Shown: positions 10,918 to 21,774 of the stretch, piece after piece
Layout: each line of letters starts with the position of its first letter
Position numbering within the stretch: position 1 is the stretch's first letter
Origin: Isotricha intestinalis
Taxonomy: Eukaryota > Ciliophora > Litostomatea > Vestibuliferida > Isotrichidae
Direction of reading: 5' to 3'
Assembly (NCBI GenBank): GCA_023807065.1
Contig: JAJJLU010003463.1
Coordinates: forward strand, 44,885 to 108,884
Length of the DNA stretch: 64,000 nucleotides
Notes under the pieces: model-generated
Databases searched by the model: none
What the model was told of the DNA's origin: nothing
Seen by the model: only the letters and a program-made list of their open reading frames with translations
Made by a program: the position numbers and the translations under genes

Positions 10918-11143
10918 AATTTATTGTAAATGGAGCTATTTATATAGTAGTTTATTGTAAATTTTTGAATAATATTAATCTATAATATAATAGGTAAACT
11001 ATAAGTATTAATCAAAAAACAAAAATTAAATATTAAAAAAACAGAAATAAATAATTTATTGCTTTTTACTTGATAATTTTTATTAACATAAATATATCAT
11101 AATTATAAAACATATAAAATAATTATTTATAGAAAAAAAATTT

Positions 11144-12316
11144 TCAAGGAGAAAAAACAAAACAACCAAAATCACTAGAAATAGCAAAAAATCCATTAGA
11201 ATATTTTAAATAATAAGGATAACCTAAAGTAAAAAATCCTTTATTTTTAAATTCCTGTTTAACTCCTTTTATTTTTTGAACATTAGTAATATTTAAAATA
11301 TCATTTTCATGAATTAAATTAATATTCCCATCAATGTCTAATAAAAAAATATATAATTCATTTTGATTATCTTTATCAATTTGAACTTCATAATTAGAAT
11401 CGACATTATTATTAATAGAATTAGTATTAATTTTATTAATTTGTAAAAAATCATCATCATCATATTTTTCTTTAGTATAATAATTATAAAAAATATCAAT
11501 TGAAATAACACAATCACCAATATTATTAAATTCATATAATATAGTAAAATTATCATCAATAGAACGAATTTCACATAAGGTTAATTTCCTTACAATAAAT
11601 ATTTTTTCCCCAATTAAAAATTTACAATGACTAATATGACCAAAATTTTTTTCAAACCTTAATTTCCATAATTTACTATTTTGAAAATTAAATAAACTTA
11701 AATTTCTTTGTTTATCATTTAAAAAATCAACCCAAGCAAAATAATTACCATTAAAATCAAAGGGAACGACATAAGTAGTCATTTCAATATCTCCTTTTTG
11801 AATTGTATTATTATTATTTAAATCTTTAATAATATAATTATTCATTATATTAGATAAAACAATAGGATGAGTTTCAGGTTGAGAAATTTTAATTTGTAAC
11901 ATTTTATTTTTATATATTATAGTATAAGTAAAATCACATTTATTAATATGAGTATATTCATCAGGATAATTTTTTATTTCTTTAATTTGAGGAATTGGAC
12001 TTAATAATAAATTATTATATTTATATGTTACTATTTTTTCATCTCCTATTGTAAAATGAAATGATAATGAAGATATAAAATTTAAATTTGATATTTCTTC
12101 ATCTGATGTATCTATTAATATTGTTTTTGTATTAGTTTTAAAATTATATAAATATAATCTTCCAAACATCGTTCCTATTATTAGAAATATACTATTTAAA
12201 TTTAATGATGATATTGGATCCCCGAAACGAGTTTCTATAAATGTTATTTGCTTGTAATTTTGTGATTGAAAATATGATGAAAAAGATTTGCTTGTACTTT
12301 TGTTTGAGGGATTCAT
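11144..12316 (-). CDS. Beta-propeller (WD40-like) protein, function unknown
   Basis: A 390-residue single exon starting MNPSNKS at 12316 and ending in TGA. It has repeating beta-strand-rich blocks typical of a divergent WD40/beta-propeller. Examples are FGDPISSLNLNSIFLIIGTMFGRLYLY near the start (quoted in part: LIIGTMFGRLYLYN), then LSFHFTIGDEKIVTYKY, and a final HENDILNITNVQKIKG region with GFFAISSDFGCFVF at the end. Classical GH and WD dipeptides are mostly missing, so the repeat number is unclear. No enzyme motif, TM segment or signal peptide is seen. It is likely a scaffold. Confidence 0.6.
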   Translation of the reverse strand: MNPSNKSTSKSFSSYFQSQNYKQITFIETRFGDPISSLNLNSIFLIIGTMFGRLYLYNFKTNTKTILIDTSDEEISNLNFISSLSFHFTIGDEKIVTYKYNNLLLSPIPQIKEIKNYPDEYTHINKCDFTYTIIYKNKMLQIKISQPETHPIVLSNIMNNYIIKDLNNNNTIQKGDIEMTTYVVPFDFNGNYFAWVDFLNDKQRNLSLFNFQNSKLWKLRFEKNFGHISHCKFLIGEKIFIVRKLTLCEIRSIDDNFTILYEFNNIGDCVISIDIFYNYYTKEKYDDDDFLQINKINTNSINNNVDSNYEVQIDKDNQNELYIFLLDIDGNINLIHENDILNITNVQKIKGVKQEFKNKGFFTLGYPYYLKYSNGFFAISSDFGCFVFSP

Positions 12317-12690
12317 TTTTTATATTTTTTTGAATTTTTTTATATTTTATTTTATTCTTTATTATTTATTTTAATGAATTTTTTAAGTTGTTGTTATTTA
12401 TAAAAAATATATTGAATTTTATATCCAATTTTTTTATTTTAAAATTAAAATGGGAGTATGTCGCTCAATATAATCAAATTCAAATTTTTTAAAAAATTGG
12501 AAAAAACAAATTTAAAAATGGAAAACTCCTCTTCCAGAAATAACTTAGTAAATAAAAAACAATTTATTTAAATAAGTAAATATTGATAAATCTTTAAAAT
12601 TTAATTTCCACTTTATTACAATTAAAGGTTATATTCTTGAAAAAATAATTATTAAATTATAGTAATAATTTTTGATTTACAATAATATAT
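12317..12690 (+). other. Gene-free AT-rich stretch
   Basis: Nothing supported on either strand between the start of the beta-propeller gene and the relic that follows. Confidence 0.45.
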
Positions 12691-14000
12691 TTTACCTTTA
12701 GTAACAAGTTCAAATCCAAATTTTTCCCTTTGATGAAGAAATAAATAAAGAATTTAAATATGAAGATTTAGAAAAAAGTATCTTTAAATATTAATATATT
12801 CGTATGATATTTATAGTAAAAGCAATTTAAAAATTTTAATTTCAAACATACAATATATTTATTCAGTTTATAAATATATTTTTTAAATATTTTTTTTGAA
12901 CCTGAAAATCATAATTTATATTATTAGATAATAAAAATAAAAATAAGAATTTAAGAAGAATAAGTTAAATTTAAGTACTTCAAATTTTTTATTTGAATTT
13001 ATTAACTCAGATTCTTCATTTAATTTATATACTGTTTAATAATTATAATAGTTCTTTAATTTAGAAAACAAAATTAAGAAGAAAAGGTTCTAAAATTTAA
13101 TGAAGAAGATAACTTTTTTGAAAGATATACAGAATATAAAAATGAATATAATATTTCTTCAATTAAATTAATTAATGATATTCCCTTTTAGGTTTTTCTA
13201 CAATTAATTTATAAATATATTTTCTGAAAATAAAGAAGAAATAAACAAAAGAGTAAATAAATTTTTTGTTCATGTTTCATGGTTAAATCAAAGTAATTTC
13301 AAAATTAGATTTTTTTTTCTATTTAAAATAATTATATTCAAAAATATATATTAATGGAAAAGAAATAGGAAAATTTTAATCTTTCAATTTCAATTAAAAA
13401 TATTCTTTTAATTAGAAAAGTTATCAGAGTAGTTTTTAATAAAATTGGATTTGAAATAAAGAGTATTGATTTATATAATACAAATTAAAATTTCTTAAAA
13501 AATGGAACTTAACCTTCAGATTTATAATCATCAATCCAACAAAAATATGAGTTCAAATAATTTATTACTTCAACAAAACAAATTCATACAATACAAAATA
13601 AAGATTTTGATGTTAATTTATTAAATATTAAAAGAAATAAACAATACTTTAAATGAAAGTATTGAAGATAAATTTAATATTTATTGTAGATATTCAAATA
13701 ATATTGATTTATTTACTCGACAAAATATTATATTAGAATTAGGAAAAACATTAATAGAAATAGGAGATAAATTAAAGTAACAAATCAGTTCAATTTTTAG
13801 TGGAAATGCTCCAAAAAATAATTTAATTTTAAAGGGGATATTCATTATTAGATTTTGAATTTATATAATAGTTGGAATTATATATATAAATTATTTTATC
13901 ATTTTATAATAAAATAAGAAAACATTTAAAAGGTAAAAATAATTCATTTAAATTTTAAAACAATATTTTGTTTTATTAATAAATTTTAGTAAAGAATTTT
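12691..14000 (+). pseudogene. Coding relic, plus strand, unrecognised
   Basis: Several patches read as protein in one or another plus-strand frame but do not join. Around 13000-13040 there is TSNFLFEFINSDSSFNLYTV. Around 13110-13180 there is FNEEDNFFERYTEYKNEYN. At ~13628-13830 the longest patch includes LNESIEDKFNIYCRYSNN, RQNIILELGKTLIEIGDKLK, one TAA, then QISSIFSGNAPKNNLIL. A hydrophobic or coiled tail follows in shifted frames to ~13980. Glu/Asp/Gly density is far above that of the surrounding AT noise. Stops are mainly TAA. I do not recognise the family. Confidence 0.4.
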
Positions 14001-14245
14001 TTAAACCTTCTTTCTATATTTTATAATCTATTTTAATTCTTTAAGAATATTATTGTAGAATAATAAAAAGAAAATTTTTCATTTTATTTAAAAATAAATT
14101 AAATTTTCTTTCTCTATTTTCACTTATTTTATTTTTTATTTTAACTCTTTTTTATATAATTACATTAAACCAGATAATTAAACCAAAAAAATTAAAATAC
14201 AAATAGATTTATAATATGTTTGTAAAATATTTAATTTTATTCAAC

Positions 14246-14640
14246 TTATTCATATTTAACATAATCTAATCCCTTCTCAAAACCAAGAGCTTTAGCCAAA
14301 TTTTCATGAAGGTCAATTTTAGGAAGATTAGGTCCTCCAGCACCAACATCACCTTTAGAAGCAATAACACTTATTTCATTATATGTTATTTTTAATTTTG
14401 GAGCATTTTTTAATCCTCCAAGAGCTTTAAAATCTTTTTTCTTTGGATCTTTTGATTATTCTGCATAATATAATCCCCCATCATAAAGATTATTATCACT
14501 ATTTCCTATTTTATCATAAAAACTGATGCTAACACTTTTGTCATTTTTATGCAAATTATTTTTCCACTCTTTTTATTTCAAAATAATCTAAAATAGTTAA
14601 TATATAATTAATCATTTCTTCTTGAGTGAAAATTCATAAT
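14246..14640 (-). pseudogene. Relic of an unrecognised gene with unusually high local GC
   Basis: Minus-strand frame ending in a TAA at 14246-14248. It reads through LGGLKNAPKLKITYNEIS, SKGDVGAGGPNLPKIDLHEN and LAKALGFEKGLDYVKYE, and upstream SVSISFYDKIGNSDNNLYDGG. One TAA interrupts after GLYYAE (Gln would fit). A frameshift separates an N-terminal piece, TQEEMINYILTILDYFEIK, from the rest. Gly, Ala and Pro codons are far more frequent than in neighbouring genes, suggesting a highly expressed or transferred ancestor. I cannot name the family. Few lesions imply that inactivation was recent. Confidence 0.5.
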
Positions 14641-14959
14641 TATTTTAGTCATTAATTTTTTATGTTTTATAATATAGGAATAAGAAAGATATTACATAAT
14701 TATATTTAAATTAAGAATTAGATGTATTTGCCACTCAATAAAATTTCAATATAAGTAAAAATATGAATTAAGTTTTATAATTAAAAAAATTTAATTGATT
14801 TCAATTCTTTTTCAATTAACTCAATAGAATTAAACTTTATTTAATTTTAGTTAAAAAGATTTAAATTTCTTTCAATATTATTCTATTTAATCTTACTTTT
14901 AAGAAAAAACAATTAAAATAATTTCTACTATTTTTTACTACAAAAATTTGAAGTCGAAA

Positions 14960-15370
14960 CGACTCTACTCATTTTTTAATTTTTTATCTTCTTTTTCATT
15001 ATTTTTAATTCAATCTAATCTTAAAATATAAGACTGAAATTTTTTTATTTATTATTGTTTAATTTTTCCAAAAAAATTATTTCATTAAGTAAACTTTCAT
15101 TATTTCTTTCTAAAGGGGAAAAAATTTCTCTTTAAAACATCTTCATTTTTTTATTTTCATAAATAGTATTATTTCTTTCTTGAATTTTACTTTTACTTTT
15201 CCTATTACTTTAGTTCAAGTTTCTTGGAAAAGAGAATTATTGATTGTATTTTTATACATAAATTTATTTATTTTTTTTAATAATGAATCTTCTGATTTAT
15301 TATATTATTTTCAATTTCTGAATTATTCTTTTCCTTTTTTAAGAAGGAAAAGTAGAGTTTTATACAATTA
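14960..15370 (-). pseudogene. Coiled-coil-like coding relic
   Basis: Minus-strand patches in two frames: SEDSLLKKINKFMYKNTINN and TKVIGKVKVKFKKEI, then after a frame change FSPLERNNESLLNEIIFLEK. They are interrupted by TAA and TGA codons. The plus-strand 63-codon frame at 15180-15371 is the mirror of this strand and lacks an ATG. The family is not recognised. Confidence 0.38.
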
Positions 15371-15487
15371 ACTTCAAATACAATGAAATTTTCTTCATTT
15401 GAATTAAAAATATTCTATTGTTTAAATTATTATGAATCATTAAATAAATTTAAATTTTAAAATCAAAATTTATTATAAAGGAAAAAA

Positions 15488-16160
15488 ATGTCAAAATTTC
15501 GTCAAAGACTAAATCAAGTAAAAATAAAAAAAAAATAACCTAAACTTAAACATAATATAGTTATTTATTCAAGAATTTGGAACAGAGCCTCAATCAACAA
15601 GAGAAAAAGCTCAATTGAATTTAAAAAAAAACAAAAATCAAGAATCAAATACAATAAATTTTGATAATTCTTTTAATAATTCATTTACATTAAAAAAACC
15701 AAAAAGAAAAGATTCTTCAAATTCAATAGATAATTTATCAAGAAGTTTTTCATTAGGATATAAATCAAGAAAAATATCATCAGATGTTTTAGATAAAAGT
15801 GCAATAAGTCCTTTTTATATAGATAAACCATCATTTAATTATTATAATACAAATTCAAATATTAATTTATATAATTTAAGAGCTTCAAGTGCAAATAAAT
15901 TTAAAAACAGAATCAAGAAAGAAATTAATGATATAAGTAAAAATTTCAGGAATCATTATCATAGAAATTTAGCTTATAATAGACCAATTGCTTGGATTAA
16001 TAAACCTAAATATGAGAATTTTTCAATTAATTATGTTAATACTTTAAGTGAAATTAGAGATTTTTATAAAAACAAACAAATCAAATTAAGCAGAGAATAT
16101 AATGATAATCCTTATAGGAGAAGATATGGAAATAATAATTATTTTAATTTTGATGATTAA
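15488..16160 (+). CDS. Basic, Ser/Asn-rich protein of unknown function, two exons
   Basis: Exon 1, 15488-15517, encodes MSKFRQRLNQ. A 43-nt intron (15518-15560, GTAAAA...ATATAG) follows, then exon 2, 15561-16160, begins LFIQEFGTEPQSTREKAQL. Total 209 residues. I chose this start because exon 2 has no upstream ATG in frame (a TTG at 15615 is the only near-start), and the splice preserves frame and gives a plausible helix across the junction. The middle is Ser/Asn-rich. The C-terminal third, with NRPIAWINKPKYENFSINYV and LSEIRDFYKNKQIKLSREY, looks ordered and conserved. Not recognised. No TM or signal. Confidence 0.68.
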
Positions 16161-16347
16161 TGTTATAATTCCAAAAAGAATTTAATATTTTTTTTATGTT
16201 TTTCCCTATTGGTTTTTTTATAATAAATATTAAAAAATATGTTTTTTAAATACATATATTATTTTTTTTTAATTAACTTTTTATCTTTATAATTATTTAT
16301 TAAATTTTAAGAATTTTTAATCATATTATTTGTAAAAGTGTAAAAAA

Positions 16348-16911
16348 ATGCAATGCGAATTAAACCAAAGTTATTCAACAATTGATAATTCAATAATATC
16401 AGAATCAAATAACTGTATGAATTCCTTTGAAAATAAAACTTCAGAAGAAATAATCAATATTTTAAATTTATTCATTGAAAAAAGTAAAGAATTACCAAAT
16501 TATTCTCAAAAATTAAAAAAACAAGAAAAAAGTATTTTCAATGCAAAAAAAATTCCAAAAATTTCATTAAAAGAATACTTAGAAAGAATAAAATTTTATA
16601 CTGAAATTGAAAATAATACTTTAATAATTTCTTTAATTTATATTGATAGATTATTACAAAATACAAATTTAATATTAACTCCCTATAATATTCATAGAAT
16701 ATTATTTTCTTCGATTATATTGGCTTTAAAATATAATGAAGATATAAATTATGATTTTTCTTATTATTCAAAAGTTGCTGGTATTAGTATTAAAGAATTA
16801 AAAAAATTAGAAAGTGAATTTTTTTATTTAATTGATTTTTCATTGTATGTACAAACAGAACAATTTGATAAATATAAAGAATATCTTTTGAATTCTGGTG
16901 ATGAAAATTAA
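16348..16911 (+). CDS. Cyclin, PHO80/cyclin-P/U type
   Basis: 187 residues with a single cyclin box at ~60-165. ISLKEYLERIKFYTEIENN leads in, then a helix with LIYIDRLLQ, then a helix starting ILFSSIILALKYNED, then YSKVAGISIKELKKLESEF, ending LIDFSLYV. This is the short Pho80-like cyclin (cyclin P/U of plants, PHO80 of yeast, CYC2-like of kinetoplastids), the regulatory subunit of a Pho85/CDK5-like kinase. The length and absence of a second cyclin fold fit the class. No destruction box is evident. The CDK partner is not in the window. Confidence 0.85.
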   Translation: MQCELNQSYSTIDNSIISESNNCMNSFENKTSEEIINILNLFIEKSKELPNYSQKLKKQEKSIFNAKKIPKISLKEYLERIKFYTEIENNTLIISLIYIDRLLQNTNLILTPYNIHRILFSSIILALKYNEDINYDFSYYSKVAGISIKELKKLESEFFYLIDFSLYVQTEQFDKYKEYLLNSGDEN

Positions 16912-17285
16912 ATATCATTTTATATATAGATTTTTTTTTTTGTCGATTAATCATTTATTTATAGTATATTTTTTAACAATCATTAACTGTTATGTATGGT
17001 ACTATTTTTATAGATAATTTTTGATGAACTTTGTTAAATAAATAGAACTTTGTTCTCAATAGAATATTATCATATAATTGTTATAAACTTTTAAATTGTA
17101 TTATTATATATAAAAATATAAATTTTTTTTTTATTTTACAACAATAATTTATATTTTGGAGATTGAATTTTTATATCCCTCATTACTTAGAAATCTAAAT
17201 CTTAATTATACTTTTTTAAATCCAAATATTAATTTATAATTTATATTTAAAATATATTAATTTTGAAAAAAAAACATTTATAATA
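16912..17285 (+). other. Gene-free AT-rich stretch
   Basis: Nothing supported; 3' and 5' flanks of two tandem genes. Confidence 0.5.
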
Positions 17286-18518
17286 ATGATTTTTTTCTTT
17301 TTTTATCTTTCCATAAATTTTTCCTTTGAAAAATACATAAAATTAACTTTTCATTCGAATAATTTAAACTCAAAAAATGATTTCCCAGAAAATTATATAC
17401 ATAATGATATTTATATAGATATTCCTTTTGGGACTCCTGAACAAATAATACCTTTAAATATAAGATTACAATCTTATTTAACTTTTATAACAAGTGAAGA
17501 TTTCAAAGAAGGAAACATAAAAAAATTTTCTTATAATTCTTCTTTAACTTTTTTAAAACTTATGAAAAGTAAATATCGCTTTGCAGGGAGAGAATATATA
17601 GAAGGAATTAAAGTAAGTGATACAATAAAATTGGGTAATTTAAAAATTGAAAATTTCCAATTTGTATTAATGAATAATATATCATATTTACAAAGTGGAA
17701 TTTTAGGTTTATCTTTAAAAGAAAATCATGATTCAATGAAAGAAACTAGTTTAATTCATCAACTTAAAAAACAAAATTTTATTCCAAGTTATGCTTTTTC
17801 ATTAAAATATTTAAATAATGAAAATGGAGAATTAATTATTGGAGAATATCCACATAATTATAATAAAAATTTTTTAGAAAACAATTTTGTTTATATGAAA
17901 TCTGGTGTCAAAGGAAGTTTAATTAATTGGTTAATTGATTTTGATGATATTTATTATAATAATTTAAGAATTAAAGGTAATAAAAAAGTTCTATTAAAAA
18001 TTGAGTTTGGATTTATCATTGGAACTAAAGAATTTTTTGATGTAATACAAAATGAGTATTTTAATAAAAATAATAATTGTAAATTAAATACTTATGATAA
18101 TATATATAAATATTATATTTGTGATAAACATATTGATATTAAAAAGTTTCAATTAGTATCTTTTGGTTTAAAAGACATTAAATATTCTTTTAATTTTACT
18201 GGAAATGATTTATTTTTTGAGTTAAATGATAAAAAATATTTTTTAATATTTTTTAGAGTTAATAATACTAATGATGATGATTGGGTTTTTGGAAAACCTT
18301 TTTTTCAAAAAAATTTTTTGGTTTTCGATTCAGATAGAAAAATAATTGGTATGTATTTAAAAAATAATAATAACATTAATAATTCAATAAATACAATTTT
18401 AGTATATTTTTTTGGAATTATAATAATAATTTTAATATTATATATATTTTTATATCTTAGAAAGAAAAAAATGTTTAGATCTAAAAGACTTAATGAATTA
18501 GAACTTTTATTAGAATAA
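17286..18518 (+). CDS. Pepsin-like membrane protein lacking both catalytic aspartates
   Basis: 410 residues with an N-terminal signal peptide (MIFFFFYLSINFSF), a pepsin-like (A1) luminal domain, a TM helix at ~365-390 and a short Arg/Lys-rich cytosolic tail. The family fold is seen in DIYIDIPFGTPEQ, in SGILGLSLKE and in the C-terminal DWVFGKPFFQKNFLVFDSDR, which matches the usual W-x-(L/F)-G-x-x-F-x-x-x-x-x-x-F-D signature. The first DTG/DSG position reads RLQS (in PLNIRLQSYLTFIT), and the second reads KIEFGF before IIGTKEFFD. It is therefore probably a pseudoprotease, perhaps an adhesion or cargo protein of the cell surface or endomembranes. A relic of a similar tail lies just downstream on the other strand. 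Confidence 0.78.
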   Translation: MIFFFFYLSINFSFEKYIKLTFHSNNLNSKNDFPENYIHNDIYIDIPFGTPEQIIPLNIRLQSYLTFITSEDFKEGNIKKFSYNSSLTFLKLMKSKYRFAGREYIEGIKVSDTIKLGNLKIENFQFVLMNNISYLQSGILGLSLKENHDSMKETSLIHQLKKQNFIPSYAFSLKYLNNENGELIIGEYPHNYNKNFLENNFVYMKSGVKGSLINWLIDFDDIYYNNLRIKGNKKVLLKIEFGFIIGTKEFFDVIQNEYFNKNNNCKLNTYDNIYKYYICDKHIDIKKFQLVSFGLKDIKYSFNFTGNDLFFELNDKKYFLIFFRVNNTNDDDWVFGKPFFQKNFLVFDSDRKIIGMYLKNNNNINNSINTILVYFFGIIIIILILYIFLYLRKKKMFRSKRLNELELLLE

Positions 18519-18631
18519 AATCTATAATAATATATAATATAATTGATGTAAAATAAATTATATTAATTAAATAATTTATATTATATAATAAATATACATT
18601 AAATTAATAATTTTTCGAAATTCAATGCTTT

Positions 18632-19060
18632 TTATTCATTGGAGAATAAATCATATTCATCTTCTATTTTATTTGCTCTTTTTTTTTCTTGGCTTTTTAT
18701 TAAATATATAAAAATCAAAAATATAGCAGAAAAAAGTAATATTGATAATATAGATAATAATCCAAGGAAAACTAAACTTTACTTAGATTATATTTTGTAT
18801 ATATTCTAAATATTTTTTTATCTCTGTCAAAAGTTACAATATATTTTTAAAAATGTTATTTTTTAATTTTTAAATATTTTTTAATTACTTACTTATAATT
18901 ATTTACTCTACATTATACTTTAAATTTTAATTTTATTTTTTCAAAATTATAAGTAAAATCGCAATTTTGAAAAAAAGAAGGAATTTAACTTTTATTCAAA
19001 AGAAGATGAAATTTCTGGATTAAATTTTTTATATTGGATTTACATTTATTACTTGATATA
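18632..19060 (-). pseudogene. Relic of a second pepsin-like membrane protein (C-terminal end)
   Basis: Minus-strand remnants match the tail of the pepsin-like gene at 17286-18518. TFDRDKKIFRIY (~18790-18835) parallels VFDSDRKIIGMY. It is followed in another frame by a TM helix (VFLGLLSILSILLFSAIFL) and a charged tail ending FSNE plus TAA at 18632-18634. Further upstream, KLKFKV and CRVNN pieces (with a TAG or TAA between) resemble the strand before the final WVFG signature, which itself is gone. The orientation is tail-to-tail with the intact gene, consistent with an inverted duplication that decayed. Confidence 0.55.
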
Positions 19061-20860
19061 AAAGTTTCAAATTAATTTATTTTATATATATTGGAATTAT
19101 TTGAAATGGGGTCCCTATTGATAAATCGATATATATGTTATTTGTTATTAAGTTATCCATTAAATTTTCTTAATTTTTATTTAAGTTCTCTTTTCCTTTT
19201 AAAATTTTATATAATTATATCCAAAAATATTTGCTTTAAAAAATTATTAAAAAGAATATTATGTTATTTTTAATTTAAATCACTCACAAAATGAATAAAA
19301 ATCTTATAATAATTCATTGAATAATTCAAAAATTTTTAAAATGATATTTTTATTAATAAATATTTTTCTATTTATAAAAGTTAAGAAAGTACTTTTAATA
19401 GACATTATAAAATTAGTACTTTTTTTAACTAATTAAATTCCATCAAAAACTTTTCCCAATTTGAATCCTAATTAAATTAATAATTCAATTGTCTTCAAAA
19501 TTTGAATTAAATGTTTAATCATAGCAAAATAAGTATAATAAGTTATATTAATTCTTTTTATCCCTTATAAAAAATATTAAATTTAATTTTTAAATAATTA
19601 TTCTTTTTCTATCATTAGTTTAATAATTTATTTATTTTTTTTCATAATTTGTTTTTATTCTTTTTTAACCTCTTTTGTGTTATTAATATATTTTTGAATT
19701 TTTTTATTTATATTTACTTTTTTTATTGCTATTTTTTCATATTTTAAATACTATTGCTCTCCAAAAATGGGGACTTCCCAAAATAAACATGAAATAAAAA
19801 AAGATCCTATATTATGTCAATAAAACAAAAATTATGGTATAAATTATATATAAAAATTATATTTAGATTTTACACAAAATCAAATATTAAAATTAAAACT
19901 AAAGTTTTTTTGTTAAATTTCCTTCTTTTTTTAAATATATATTCTTTCAAGATAGTTTAAATCAAATTATATAATATCAATGGTAAAATTGAAATGTTTA
20001 TTAAAAATATAAATAAAATTTTGGTTTTATTTAATACTTGATTATTAAAATGAAACATATTAAAATTGAAACAAATTTAGTTTGTTTATATATAACTTTT
20101 CAAAAAATTAGAAATAATTGTGTCTTTTCTTAGTTCACAGGATAAGGATAAAAGAAATTTTTCTTAATTAATAAAAAGAAAAATTGATTGTGTTTATTTT
20201 TTTCTGTCCAACACACATCATTTCATCAAAAATACTTCCAATCAAACATACAATGTCAACAAACACAAAGAAAAGTAATCCAATGTCGATGAAATTTCAA
20301 TCAAATAAAATACACCGAAGTTAATTAAAATGTAATTCAAGTAAAATATGATTCTTCATTTAAATAATTATTATATTAAATTATTTTTGTAAATTATCTT
20401 TTAAATTGCTTCTTGTTGATTTATATTGTAATTTTATCAATCAAAAGCAATTGAAACTATCATAAAATTATCTAATAAAAATATATTTTAGATAACAAAT
20501 AGACAAAGTTTATAAATCCAAATTTGAGGAATTTTTTTTAAAATTAAAAAGTCAAAATAAAGTGAAAAACATTTCAAAATGAAAAACAAATATTTCAAGA
20601 TAAAAAAGATATTTTTTGGTTCAAGAATTTTTTTTCTAAAATTCAAAAGGAATGTAATTATTTTTTCAGAGAATTTTTGAGTATCAATTTTTATCATCAT
20701 TGTTAAAAAAACGTTTTTAACTTTAATTTTTTTAATCAAAAATTAATTCATTTTTTTAAAAAAGTGTTAAATGATAAAAATAATCTCATCAAAATTGATT
20801 TAAAAATTCTCAAAAAATAAAAGTAAAAAAGAGATAAATATAAACATCAAAATAAATATA
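19061..20860 (+). other. Long gene-free stretch with only short fragments
   Basis: No intact gene. Short plus-strand frames at 19767 (MGTSQNKHEIKKDPILCQ then TAA) and 20252-20323 (MSTNTKKSNP start) may be debris of coding sequence. The 83-codon minus frame at 20488-20739 is mostly Phe/Ile/Leu/Lys and has no supporting motif. The first fragment resembles the MGNTQSEN start of the AMPK beta gene in style only. Confidence 0.35.
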
Positions 20861-21664
20861 ATGGGAAACACCCAATCAGAAAATTTTTCAGATTATGCAA
20901 ATAAAGATATATTAAATTACAAAGGATTAAATTCTTCAATTTCATCTTCAAATAATTTAAAGAAAAATAGGAAAAAATTTTCTTCAAATGAATCTTCAGA
21001 AAATTATGAAGAAAATAATCAAATAAAAAATATAAAAATTCCTTTTTTATTTGAATGGAAAGAAGGAGGAAAAACAGTTAAAATTACTGGTAATTTTGTA
21101 AATTGGAAAGAATTTTTTAATATGAAAGAAGTTGAAAAAGGAATTTTTAAATATGAAGTTAATTTACCTAAAACCAAAATACAATTTAAATTTATTGTAG
21201 ATGATAAATGGGTTTTTTCTAATAATTATAATAAAATTGATGATGGAAACTATAATATTAATAATTATATTGATTTAACTCATTTTAAAAGTAAAAAGAA
21301 AAAAAAAGAGAATAAAGTAAATAAAGGTAAAAAAGAAATTTGGTGCGTAAATAAAGCAAAAGATCAAATGAATATTAATGCTCCGAAAGTTCCTTTTTAT
21401 TATCAAGATATTTTTAGAATTAATTTAAATTCTAATCAAATTATTATAGGGAGAAAAAAATATTTAAATTTTAATTATAATAAAATTAATGATGAAAATA
21501 ATTCTTACAAACAAATATTATATCCTCCTCACATTAATTTTTCTCATATTATTATTGGTTGTATCGGCAATAAAAAATATATTAAAATTGGTTCTTATTT
21601 TAGGTTTAAAAAAAAAGCTATAACTTTAATTTATTATAAACCTATAAAAAGAAAAAAAAATTAA
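20861..21664 (+). CDS. AMP-activated protein kinase beta subunit (CBM48 + beta C-terminal domain)
   Basis: 267 residues. The start MGNTQSEN carries Gly2 followed by a Ser/Asn/Thr context, a candidate N-myristoylation site as in AMPK beta of other eukaryotes. Residues ~60-145 are the glycogen-binding CBM48 fold: IPFLFEWKEGGKTVKITGNF, then NWKEFFNM, then FKFIVDDKWVFSNNY. Residues ~170-262 fit the beta C-terminal domain that binds alpha and gamma: INAPKVPFYYQDIF, YPPHINFSHIIIG, and a final GSYFRFKKKAITLIYYKP, matching the family ending. It is the scaffold of the energy-sensing SNF1/AMPK trimer. The length is close to the usual ~270-300. Confidence 0.88.
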   Translation: MGNTQSENFSDYANKDILNYKGLNSSISSSNNLKKNRKKFSSNESSENYEENNQIKNIKIPFLFEWKEGGKTVKITGNFVNWKEFFNMKEVEKGIFKYEVNLPKTKIQFKFIVDDKWVFSNNYNKIDDGNYNINNYIDLTHFKSKKKKKENKVNKGKKEIWCVNKAKDQMNINAPKVPFYYQDIFRINLNSNQIIIGRKKYLNFNYNKINDENNSYKQILYPPHINFSHIIIGCIGNKKYIKIGSYFRFKKKAITLIYYKPIKRKKN

Positions 21665-21774
21665 AATCAATTATTTATTGATGTATAGTTGTTATTTTTT
21701 ATATAATATAATTTTTAAAACTCTTCCTTTATAAGAAAAAATTTAAATTTTAAGACAAATTTTTAATGATAATT

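Noticed and set aside
20488..20739. 83-codon minus-strand frame rich in Phe/Ile/Leu/Lys
   Set aside because: Composition equals the background, and there is no motif, membrane topology or context support.
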